Below, piece by piece: positions 12,990-23,300 of a DNA stretch of 64,000 bases. The DNA comes from Tubulanus polymorphus (Eukaryota; Nemertea; Palaeonemertea; Tubulaniformes; Tubulanidae). Position 1 is the first letter of the stretch; each line of letters starts with the position of its first letter. The notes below the pieces were generated by a model that did no database searches, was not told the origin of the DNA, and saw nothing but the letters and a program-made list of their open reading frames with translations. A program made the position numbers and the translations under genes. Location: positions 29,096,650 through 29,160,649 of the forward strand of contig NC_134026.1 in NCBI RefSeq assembly GCF_964204645.1, written 5' to 3'.

Positions 12990-13994
12990 ATGGCCGCGCC
13001 CATGGAACATATCGGCGCTTCAAAATCTATGATGTACTTCCTTGTTTTTAGCGTTATTTTATCAATATTTGATGTGACAGTTGTTTTTGGAAACGGTGAT
13101 GAACGACTGAGGCCTGACGTCGATCCTACATCGAACCATGTAAATATTTATTCGTTTGAAGTGAGTGATATCGATGGAAATTTCATTTCGTTAGATCGTT
13201 TCAGAGGAAAGGTAAGTTGTTATTTGCTGATTGAAATGATAGATTTAAAGTTTAACTAAGTTGGGCACCGGCCCTAAGGTGAAAATTGTTGATCTAATTT
13301 TTGATAGCTCTTGGTGTATTTTAATTGTATCTGCTAGCTCTCACTTTATTTATTAAAGATTCTGATATCTTCATCATTGTTATGTTATATGTATTCCAGG
13401 TTTTGTTAATGGTTAATGTTGCGAGTGAATGCGGTTTCACTGATGGACATTATAAGGCGTTAGTTGATTTACAAAGAACTCTTGGAAAAACAGGGTCTTT
13501 TTCAGTTTTAGGGTTTCCTTGTAATCAATTTGGCGCTCAAGAACCAGGAGTAAGTACTTAGTCAAAGACATTATGATAGTTTATAATGAAGATAACATTT
13601 TAATTTTCTGTGTTGCTATTTTGTAGACAAATGAACAAATTAAAAAATTCGCTCAAATCAATTATAAGGTTAATTTCCCAATGTTTGCCAAGATTAACGT
13701 CGTAGATGGTATTACTGTAGCACCATTGTGGAAATATCTAGCTGGTTAGTCATCTTTCATCTCTTATTGGTATTCAATTCTTTCATCCACCTTTGTCCTT
13801 ATAAATTTTACTATCATTTTTCAGAAAAATCTGGAAGTGCTCCTCAGTGGAACTTTTGGAAATATCTGGTGAGTTCGGATGGTGAAGTGTTGCAAGCGTG
13901 GGGTCCTTGGAATGATTGGAATACAGAAATCATTCCCGTTATCAAAGCAGAAATTGAAAAAGACCATGTGAAACATAATCCGGATGAACTTTAG
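12990..13994 (+). CDS. GPX7/GPX8: Glutathione peroxidase 7/8-like, Cys-type, ER-targeted
   Basis: Thioredoxin-fold peroxidase of the secretory pathway; in vertebrates GPX7/8 use H2O2 to oxidise PDI. Four coding exons start at 12990, 13400, 13627 and 13826 and give about 219 residues. Residues 14-34 are a hydrophobic signal or anchor segment. The catalytic motif is VASECGF with Cys85 where other GPXs have selenocysteine. FPCNQF (Cys115) and WNFWKY follow, as in GPX7/8. There is no dimerisation loop. The C terminus HNPDEL resembles a KDEL-type ER retrieval signal. ATG 12990 has a good context (AAGATGG). An alternative in-frame Met at residue 14 would leave just the hydrophobic segment. No Sec is needed here, so the SECIS downstream belongs to the opposing SELENOP gene. 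Confidence 0.93.
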
Positions 13995-14085
13995 ATGAAA
14001 AAAAATATTCTCAGGTTTGCTGCTCCATGATATTAGTCTTTCTAGAAGGGAAATTAAATAAGCTACCTGAATGTTCAGCTATGAC

Positions 14086-14322
14086 ACAGGGTCCCTACGA
14101 TTCCTTAAAAACTCCTTCTAAACAGAAATTGCAGAATTAATAGAAAGAATTAAACAGAAAAAAACCACCGAATTAATGGTTTACCCGAGATGAACAATAC
14201 AGAATTTACAGGAGTCTACAGTAATTGGGATATGAAAGTGATGTGGACAATTCCTCAAAATTTGAAACTTTCTCCTTGAAAACTCTTTATATTAGAGAAT
14301 GACTGATCTGTAGGGACCCTGT
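14086..14322. mobile_element. 237-bp MITE with perfect 13-bp inverted ends
   Basis: The left end ACAGGGTCCCTAC (14086-14098) is matched exactly by GTAGGGACCCTGT at 14310-14322. The interior is AT-rich and non-coding. The superfamily is unassigned because no clear target duplication could be read. Confidence 0.75.
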
Positions 14323-14616
14323 ATAAACTTAAGTTGTAAAAGGTGCGTTTGTGGTAAAACTGCTGTCATTTCTTCCACTGCCATGATAAACAAAATAGCA
14401 ATTATACATATTTTTTGTACTGGTAACATATCTTTTATGAGTTCAAAGCTAAGTTATCTACAAATCGATATGTACTTAAATGAATAGTTTGGTAATCAAG
14501 TTCTATGATAAACAACTGTGCAATACAGCTTTCCGTTTAAAAATATATCTCATTTATCATTGATAAGAAAAGAGTTCTTCAAATTCCTTCGATATTCTGA
14601 CTAACACTTTTACGTG

Positions 14617-14675
14617 GCCACAGTTCCAGTGCACCAGTCCTATACGGTTTCCCAGTGCCCTTTCATAATAGTGAC
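14617..14675 (-). promoter_or_regulatory. SECIS element candidate of SELENOP
   Basis: On the minus strand, helix I GTCAC (14675-14671) pairs with GTGGC (14621-14617). The core begins ATGA (14666-14663) and the partner strand supplies a GA in GGAAC. Helix II pairs AGGGCACTGG with CTGGTGCACT: ten positions, seven Watson-Crick pairs, two G-T wobbles and one G-A mismatch. The apical loop is GAAACCGTATAGGA with the expected AA. This fits the SECIS rule of a quartet core, a helix of about 11 bp and an AA-bearing apical loop. It lies about 0.5 kb after the SELENOP stop codon, on the right strand. Vertebrate SELENOP has two SECIS; I found only this one by eye. Confidence 0.65.
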
Positions 14676-15171
14676 ATGGGAGTAGAAGTGTACATCAGAA
14701 AATTCTCGACCATTATAGCAATTGATTTTAATGTTACAAAATAAGAAATTTTTAGAAAAAAGATTTATCAATTATTGAACACCACCTTAAAATACCTCTC
14801 ACAAATGTTCTATGATAGTTTGAATCTGCAAATTATTTAAAGATGTTATATATATTTACAAACTTGGCACAGTAGTGGTGTCCGTTAACGTGGAGAGTTT
14901 ATCTCGTGTGGTGGTAAAGATGTTCGAAAAAAGGATTCACATTAGTTTTCTATCTACAGTAATATTTACAAAAAAATGATCACAAATGTGTTGAATTCTG
15001 TTGAATACAAGGCTAGTTCCTCATTCATGTTAATGGCTTGTTTCATTAATAGCATCCGAAAGACAAAGACCTGAGGTTTTATTCATCTCACTTCATTGAT
15101 TAACAAACAAGCCACAAAATGAAAGTATTTGCTGATCATTCTATGGCATGCCTAGTTGTAAGAGATTGACT

Positions 15172-17765
15172 TTAATCCTCGCCTGGCTTTTTTAAGAGGG
15201 GGAATTGTCAGTATCATCTCTGTAGGGAATTTGACTGTCACTGTCAGCTTTTTAGCGAGCCTCCAGACTGTCACTGTCAGCTTTGTGGGGAACTTCCAGA
15301 CTGTCACTGTCAGCTCTGTAGGGAACCTCCAGACTGTCATTGTCAGCTTTGTGGGGAACCTCCAGACTGTCACTGTCAGCTTTTTAGGGAACCTCCAGAC
15401 TGTCACTGTCAGCTCTGTAGGGAGCCTCCAGACTGTCATTGTCAGCTTTGTGGGGAACCTCCAGACTGTCACTGTCAGCTTTGTAGGGAACCTCCAGACT
15501 GTCACTGTCAGCTTTGTAGGGAACCTCCAGACTGTCATTGTCAGCTTTGTGGGGAACCTCCAGACTGTCACTGTCAGCTCTGTAGGGAACCTCCAGACTG
15601 TCACTGTCAGCTCTGAAGGGAACCACCAGACTGTCATTGTCAGCTTTGTGGGGAACCTCCAGACTGTCACTGTCAGCTCTGAAGGGAACCTCCAGACTGT
15701 CACTGTCAGCTCTGAAGGGAACCACCAGACTGTCATTGTCAGCTTTGTGGGGAACCTCCAGACTGTCACTGTCAGCTCTGAAGGGAACCTCCAGACTGTC
15801 ACTGTCAGCTCTGAAGGGAACCACCAGACTGTCATTGTCAGCTTTGTGGGGAACCTCCAGACTGTCACTGTCAGCTTTGTAGGGAACCTCCAGACTGTCA
15901 CTGTCAGCTCTGTAGGGAACCTCCAGACTGTCACTGTCAGCTCTGAAGGGAACCACCAGACTGTCATTGTCAGCTTTGTGGGGAACCTCCAGACTGTCAC
16001 TGTCAGCTCTGTAGGGAACCTCCAGACTGTCACTGTCAGCTCTGAAGGGAACCACCAGACTGTCATTGTCAGCTTTGTGGGGAACCTCCAGACTGTCACT
16101 GTCAGCTCTGTAGGGAACCTCCAGACTGTCACTGTCAGCTCTGAAGGGAACCACCAGACTGTCATTGTCAGCTTTGTGGGGAACCTCCAGACTGTCACTG
16201 TCAGCTTTGTATGGAACCTCCAGACTGTCACTGTCAGCTCTGTAGGGAGCCTCCAGACTGTCATTGTCAGCTTTGTGGGGAACCTCCAGACTGTCACTGT
16301 CAGCTTTGTAGGGAACCTCCAGACTGTCACTGTCAGCTTTGTAGGGAACCTCCAGACTGTCACTGTCAGCGCTGAAGGGAACCTCCAGACTGTCACTGTC
16401 AGCTCTGTAGGGAACCACCAGACTGTCATTTTCAGCTCTCTTCTGACTGTCATCCACTCTCTATTGAAAGTTGATGTCCATTTTCCAGATGTTTACAATG
16501 TCAGGAATCAGTGATATTGGGTTTGACATTATTACAGACGCAAGAATGGGTCGGTGTACGTGGTACCAAACCTTGACATGTACAAGAGTTTTCTAGCTGA
16601 GAAACTGATAATTTACACTTACAATGCTGTCCAGTATTATTGCGAATGCTATGACAGCTACAGTAATTTGAAGTATATGACAGTTTAGGGCAAAAGCACT
16701 CTCTTACTGAAAGACTGTGTTTATGGTGACACCTACATTTACTGACTAATGATACCATATTAGTAACTGTGTGTGCTAGGTATAAATGTGGACAATGACA
16801 TCGATATGGTTTCCTTAATGGCACGATCGGAGTACATGAACATTTATCTAATATCTCTTGGTTTGGGTTGTGACATCTACATGTTCGTTGTCATTTCTGC
16901 GGTACTACCTGAAGATGATGGCGATGGGCCCTTTTAGATCTTCTGCGTTGACTTGAGCCGCGCTACAAATACATAACAGATTTTTTCTCCTGAAGAACAT
17001 ACCGGATAGAACAAGCAAAATCAAAATCAAATTCTAAAATCTACCTCACTACAACGTATCCCACACAGGTTTCTGTGACGGTATGTGTATCTGATAGCAT
17101 TCCGTACATAGTTTAAATGTAACCAACTCCCTGGATATCGTATGTGATAAGTAAGGCGACCACATCTGAAAACCAAGCACAGATTTTCAATCTCTGATAT
17201 GATTATGAGTTAGTGTTTATTTGTTGTTTTTATGAGTGGCTGTTGTATAGATACTTACCGATCATAAATCAAGAAGTCGTCCTTTTGTCCACCAATTATG
17301 TTCCAAATGTTATTTTCAGGTGTGGCCTGGTATGTAGGCATACGTGTCCTTTTTTGTAACCGTCCAAACTGTTGGCGAGCATGATTTAGTGGGGAATTGA
17401 TGATGATAAATTTGATATCATTGGCTCCTCGAGATACATAGAATCTTCTCAAGTGTTCGAACCTGAATAAAGGAATGCGCGATGTTAGGTCGAAATCAAT
17501 ATCCCTATACAAAATTAGATTAAGTTCACTTTATTAGAGTGAGATAGGAAAGCAATTTTTACCTGGAAGCTTGAGTAAGACAAAACCCTCAACTAGCCTG
17601 CATCAGAGCTAGCACTACGACATGTCCTTTATGCTCTGCCATAGGATTGACATTATCAACTGACCAATTATCAGGTGGATGACAGAGCTGAGAACCAGCA
17701 GCACTTTCCACAGAACCAGCAGCCAGGATCAGACTGATCACCAACAGGTAACCCGCCTTCACCAT
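15172..17765 (-). CDS. SELENOP: Selenoprotein P with about 80 in-frame UGA (Sec) codons
   Basis: Secreted selenium-carrier protein. Exons: 17563-17765, 17259-17462, 17045-17165, 15172-16962, total 2319 nt (772 residues plus TAA at 15172-15174). ATG at 17765-17763 gives signal peptide MVKAGYLLVISLILAAG. The thioredoxin-like domain shows SQLCHPPDNW, VVVLALMQAS, then UGA at 17591-17589 in the context U-G-F-C (redox U-x-x-C, residue 59), and KDDFLIYDRCGRL. After a basic His-bearing linker comes a region with nine C-x-C pairs, then S-U-H-C (16501), then a tail of about 37 eleven-residue modules S-G-G-S-(L/P)-Q-S-U-Q-U-Q. In-frame UGAs: 17589, 16891, 16501, 16450, 74 in the repeats, 15214 and 15208 (low coordinates). 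No TAA or TAG interrupts the frame. Standard gene callers would truncate it at residue 58. Mollusc SELENOPs with very many UGAs are known; the minisatellite basis seen here is direct observation. Confidence 0.93.
15234..16440. repeat. 33-bp coding minisatellite, about 37 units, 99-bp higher order
   Basis: Units of exactly 33 bp run from 15234 to 16422 (36 full units) with a diverged 37th to about 16440. Because 33 is a multiple of three, several frames on both strands stay open, giving spurious ORFs of over 350 codons. Units fall into types distinguished by CATTG/CACTG, TTTG/TCTG, GTGGG/GTAGG/GAAGG and CCTCC/CCACC. Between units 10 and 29 they follow an a-b-c order with a 99-bp period, once extended to four units. 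The array is the Sec-rich tail of SELENOP. Confidence 0.97.
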
Positions 17766-18541
17766 GACTGTGGCAAGGGACAAGCCCTAAAAATACCATA
17801 CAATCCTCATCAAAATACTTCATTTCGATTTCATATTATTGAAAATTCTGTAATAGTCTTAAATATGTCGACATATCCCATATGAAACTTGACAATCATC
17901 ACTTACCTTTTGAGTGGAGGTATTTCAATTAGAACGCCTCAGTTTTACAATTTTTCAATCTACACGTACTGAACTAGTAGATCCTTTTTGAAATGGTTCT
18001 TGTGTTCAAATGATTTTATACAGTGCCTCGACAGTCAACTTTGTTCCTGATCTAGATTGCAAATAGACTTTAGACTAATCACCTGATCTTACAGGATATA
18101 TGCAGTGCTAGTGCAATTGTTTTCAAGTTTCGTGACCCGATGAAATTGCGCAAGAAGTATTCAAGCCTTTAATAGGGTGCAGGCCAAGTCATTATATTAG
18201 TTCATTCCTTTTACTTTGATTTCTAAGAATTAAAGAGTCTTGTGGAATGTTTACCAATCTTGGGTCTCAATCATTGCACCTCGATCCATTTTACATAGTT
18301 TGAGTCATTAAACCATTTCTCCGAGACAAGATTCAAAACGGAATGATTCAAACAAACGAAGGAAATATCACATAAAAATAAATTTATTGGCAAAATTGGC
18401 CGGTAATAATAATATCATCAATATTTTACACGATTTTGTTCTGATGATATTTATCTAACAAGTATTATACAATACGATTACAGTACAATATATCATTTAT
18501 TCATTACATTATCAACAACAGAAATATAGCATTCACAAATA

Positions 18542-18790
18542 TACAGTGAAATCTCGTTACTCACACCATTATCAGATTATAAACCAAACCAAACATTTTG
18601 ACCTCAGTGTGGAATATTGATCAGTTTCAAACTGAAAGAAAAGATTTGGAGCCCTGAGCCCGGGTTTATAGATTGGTATTATCCCCTACCCAGGGGCTAA
18701 CTCAATTTTTGATGAATTGAGTTAGTCCGGGTGTAAATACCAGTCTATAAAACTGGCTCCTGAAGTTTGTTTTAACGAGGTTCCACTGTA
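18542..18790. mobile_element. pogo/Tigger-like MITE carrying a nested foldback element
   Basis: The left end TACAGTGAAATCTCGTTAC and the inverted right end TACAGTGGAACCTCGTTAAA (read on the other strand) match at about 16 of the first 18 bases and are TA-flanked, as in pogo/Tigger families. The interior is mostly occupied by the separate foldback at 18649-18760. Confidence 0.75.
18649..18760. repeat. Foldback (hairpin) repeat nested in a MITE
   Basis: Arms of about 50 bp pair with few mismatches: the left arm contains GGGTTTATAGATTGGTATT and ACTCAATT, the right arm AATTGAGTTAGT and AATACCAGTCTATAAAAC, with a centre of about seven bases. Its outer ends (GGAGCC...GGCTCC) resemble other foldbacks in the window that end in GG(G)YCC. 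Confidence 0.75.
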
Positions 18791-19097
18791 TTACTTGATG
18801 ATCACCAATCTATATAAAGTTGGTTATTATGTGAAGTATAACTCAATTTTGTTATTACATGAATTGATAACTCTGCGGAATCACTGAACAGTATCGGATT
18901 GTTTTAATATTCTTCCAGTTTATAGAAATGTACAGTAAACAGTTTTAAATCTCAGTTGAAACCTTCAACATACCGGGGACCCAGTTCAATCGTTCTCAGG
19001 TAAATATCTTTTAATGTGGACCTCTCTGTGTCCGTGGTATTCAGTGAAATATACCAGTTAATTATGTTGAAATTCGAGTTATTTTTACGTTGAAATT

Positions 19098-19145
19098 CGA
19101 GTTATTTTTATGTCGAAATTTTAGATTCGACATAAAAATAACTCG
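19098..19145. repeat. Perfect 20-bp inverted repeat with 8-nt loop
   Basis: CGAGTTATTTTTATGTCGAA at 19098-19117 is followed, after ATTTTAGA, by its exact reverse complement (19126-19145). A partial copy of the left arm precedes it near 19068. Probably a foldback transposon remnant. Confidence 0.85.
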
Positions 19146-20311
19146 TAATACGACATAAGTTGAAATCTATTTAAAATTTATCTCGTATGTCACCAACGGT
19201 CTTCCATAGTCTGTCACATAACATCGTACATAAATACCAAGCTACCCTGGTTAAAAAGAAAGACAATTTTCATGTATTGAACTCCAAATAAATCATGGAC
19301 AATAACATAAAATGCTGATCAATAACATAAAACACAAAAAGCTTGTACCTAAACTTGATCTACTACTGTGAGTGGAACATACATGGAATAATCATGATAA
19401 TTATTTACTTCATTCAAGTAAGATTATGCTACAAACAAAAACGCATAAAAATACAGAAGATTAAGAAAAAGAGTATTTTCAAGCAAGTCAGTCGAGATTT
19501 TCAAAAAAAAAAGTTGAAAACCTTTTAACTGGCACGAAGAATGCTGCAGTTTGCAGACAAGTGGCCACAACTAAACTAAATTTGGCATTATATCGGGCAG
19601 AATAATATCTTTGTGAAAGGAATGTTTACAGTATAAAAACAAACAATACATATAAAACTTAACAGTTATCTATCACATAAGACCTAAAGTGCTAAAATAT
19701 AAATGCATAAGCCACAAACCACTTTAACCCGTCAAATAACAGGAACCTTCGCCTTGTATCTTAACCACCAAATCTGTTCAAATGTATGTAAGTTAAACTG
19801 TCAGTCCTGATCTACAGATCTACTAGAACATTATCGATAATCCTAATCCACTGCTACATAATACAATATTTCAGATATATAGTATCAATTCTTATTGATT
19901 TTTTACCATTTGAATTTATCCACAACAAACGTACCAGATACACGTACACGTACACCCATGTATAGCAAGATTCAACATCGTATATGAACTACATATTATG
20001 CAATGTATAATCAGATTCTACAGATGTTACATTAGGCAACCATTCGCCGAATACACAGCTTTTTTCATTAACACTATTGAAGATGACGTTAATAATTTGA
20101 TACCAATCAACCCTCAGTTCTTCAAACCTGCTTTAATCGGTTTAAAGAATTTATAGATTTTTAACCAGTATATGAAAATAAGATCCTGCAGTATTTCCTG
20201 ATTACAATGCCTCGATATTCATTCCTTATAGAATTTACAACAGTTCACGCATTAGTAAGTTCGGTTTGAATTTTATGAGTGAGTTTATTCTCAGTCAATT
20301 GCTGGTATTTC

Positions 20312-23300
20312 TCATGAAGGTGTTTTATTTTCAGGCTGATGTGGCACATCCTACAAAATAAATAAAATATTCCGTTAGAGAAATTGCTTTTTCAAGCAGA
20401 AAAGTTTTTTTCTGATTAATCATAGTTTGGTTTCCATTCAGTTGTAAAAATCAGTCATGTGAATCATTTCAAATCTCGATCATTTTAGGGGAAATCGTGT
20501 GAAAAGAATTTTATATACAGAGTAAATGATTTCTCGCATATTGAATATTATTAGGGATGGTTTTTTTGTTGTTACCTGAACCAAGTAACTTAGAAGTTTC
20601 AGATGCATTCTTTTCCTAAATTCATATATACAGGTTTATATATTACATGTATTGAGTGAAAAAACCCCTCAGAAATGTACTCGCACACATCGAAATATCT
20701 TACCTTCATTTCCTTTCCTTGTGTTTCTATGGGTAGTAACATGGCTGCTATTGCAGCTATCAATGCAATAGCTCCATAAGTACTGACAGCTAATGATGGA
20801 GATGAAGTCAACATGACTTGAGCGACAAATGGCGTTACTATTGCTCCAATTCGAGCCATTCCACTACATGTACCGAGTCCTAAAGCTCGCATTGTTGTAG
20901 GATAAACCTGTCATAGAGGATAAATAATCATCGGTCATGATCGCAATTAGATACTGTATGTTAAACCTGAATCTAATGAGTCTACTTACCTCTGGAGTGT
21001 AAACATAAGCAGCTTGGAATGCTCCAGATATAAATGCTCTTGCCACAAATATAAAAAATGTCAGTAGGGGACTGAAAAACAACACGATCCCATCATTACA
21101 TCATATACTGGTGGTATACAAATGGGTATTATACATTTTCGAAATCGACATACCGATTTGTGCAGAGATTTAGTAGAAACACGAAAAAAGAAAACACGAC
21201 AAATTCACCCGCCATTGTTTTCTTACGTCCCAGTTTTTCTATAACAGCTGCAGTAATGAACAAACCTAAAAATAGAAATGGGATTAATAGAAATTCGGTG
21301 ACGCCGTAAAGCAGGATCATGATTCATGAATAACTGGAATAACTTAAAAAGATAAAATACCAGGGAATTCTGCAACAGATGTCCACAATAAATCTGTGTA
21401 ATCCTTAGTAGATAACATTTTACAGTCTAACAGACAAGCGAGTTCTACCTTACCACTATCTCCAGTTCCCCCTGAAAATATAAGTTTGATTAAAAATCTT
21501 AATGAATTATATTAGCAAACTAGAAGGGGAAACATCGAGTTAAGTTTTCAGAACACAGTTTCATAAAAACCATTGATTTAAGATAAACTGAACTTAATGA
21601 GGAAACTAAATCTAGATTTAAGAGGTAAACCTGTTTGTCACACTGGATCCTGATGCCATAAACCAAAATAGCAGTTTAAATTGAAATAAAGGATCGAAAT
21701 TCATTCGAAAGGGGTAAAGATGGTCGTGTTAAAGAAAAGAATCGTAAGATTAAGTACAGAACTCGTTACCCAGATCCTCATTCATGCTTCAAATAAAACA
21801 AATGCCACATTAGTTCTACATCATAAGTCGATCTCAAATGAGGAAAAGGGTTGTTACAAATAACTCGAGATCTCCTTCAATAGAATTTCTATAGTAGGGA
21901 TAAAAGGAACTGAAATATGCAGTTTACTAGAATGATAACCGTTCCTCCATTTCATATAACTTGGGGTGGTGGTTGTTTAATTTACCCTTTTTATTAGATC
22001 CACCTAGAATCGAGCAAAATCAAAGCATCCACAATGAATTGTATGACTGATGATTATTTCAATACAAGATAAAAATGTAACTTCGAGTAAATTGACAAAC
22101 AAAATGAAATTCTTCTTGTATATGGATAGTAACATTTACCGTGACATTTATCCCCGGTTTCAAATAATTCCGTTGTCATTAAAACAATGCCATAGTATGA
22201 AAATGCACACGCCAACCTGGAACATAATAAATGATAATCAATTGAATCTAAATAAGCAGTTAAATATGGCGCACGTATAAATGTCACATACCAGATAACC
22301 CATAGAATAATTGTAGTCTTCCTCAAGTCGATCGAAAATAAATCTTTTAATTGGCCACGTTTTACATTCTATTGAAAAAAAAAGAAAAATTTGTGATTTA
22401 GTAAACAGTAACTAGAAAATATATGAGGGATTTTAGTTGGTATTCTGGGTCCAGTTCCACAGTTCTGAGTTAAGATTTAACTCAGAGTTAACTCTTGAAA
22501 ATGAACTAACTTTAACTCAGAGTTAACTCTAACTCACAACTGTGGAAGTGGGTCCTGTTGATTCCACTGATTTCAACCACAATGACGCCTCATCATTGCT
22601 TGTAAGCAGAGTTCGTAGTCACAGAAACAGCACGCACTGTTTCAGACTAATACTTCAAATTTCCATTATCTTTGTCACCAGTGGAAACACGTTTGATAAT
22701 AATGTTACGCAGCTATCAGTTATCGTACCTCTTCTGTAACTTTAGGAATGTTATAAATTAGACGACCTTGGGGCATTGGTTTTCCATTTTCTTTCGCTAT
22801 TCTTTCTAGGGTTGCTAATGCTTTTTCTGGATGTCCCCGCGCAATATCGAAACGAGCACTTTCCGGAAGCCACTGATAAAAAATAAATCATTCATCAGGA
22901 ATGAAACGGAACAAATTTCATAATTTGAGGGTTAATGCCATCGGGTATATGCTTACCACGCAGAAGGCGGCAAATATAAGTAGAGGTATAGCAGATAATC
23001 CTAGTAGATATCTCCAGCCTAAATGTGGCATAACTAGTAATGCCAATAACGTCTCAAAAACAGCTCCTAATGCCCAAAATATCTATATTGAATATAGAAA
23101 GGTTACGTTGTTATTACAGTTTTTTCATCATATTACAGAAATCGATAATACTCCGGAAATGTTTAGATAATGAAAATGATTTATTGATTATTGGGGGATA
23201 ATTCTGTTGGGTAGACTCTTAATTACCTCGATCATAACAACAGCCTTTGCTCTGATCGCTGTGGGTAGGAATTCTGCATATAGCGTTACCCTGAAAAATA

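Larger units (their letters stand above)
13995..15171. other. Convergent GPX7-8 / SELENOP 3' region
   Basis: This holds the 3' UTR of GPX7/8 (+), a MITE at 14086-14322 and the SELENOP 3' UTR (-) with a SECIS candidate at 14617-14675. No protein gene is visible. Confidence 0.7.
17766..20311. other. SELENOP 5' flank and SVOP 3' region
   Basis: This contains the SELENOP promoter side (from 17766) and the SVOP 3' UTR (up to 20311). It also holds a nested MITE (18542-18790) and a foldback at 19098-19145. No protein gene is recognisable; the ORF at 19343-19528 is lysine/asparagine-rich AT noise. Confidence 0.6.

Noticed and set aside
15234-16440. CRISPR-like array of regular repeats
   Set aside because: Units are contiguous with no unique spacers and the genome is eukaryotic; it is a coding minisatellite.
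15152-16457. 433- and 357-codon minus-strand repeat ORFs
   Set aside because: Wrong frames of the SELENOP tail; they do not connect to the upstream exons, whereas the UGA frame does.
15231-16514. 427-codon plus-strand ORF of VTVSSVGNLQT-like repeats
   Set aside because: A decoy from the 33-bp minisatellite; starts at TTG, has no exon context, and unit variation is nonsynonymous in this frame.
16501-16824. Stand-alone 107-codon Cys-rich peptide gene
   Set aside because: It is the internal part of the last SELENOP exon; its apparent stop is an in-frame Sec UGA.
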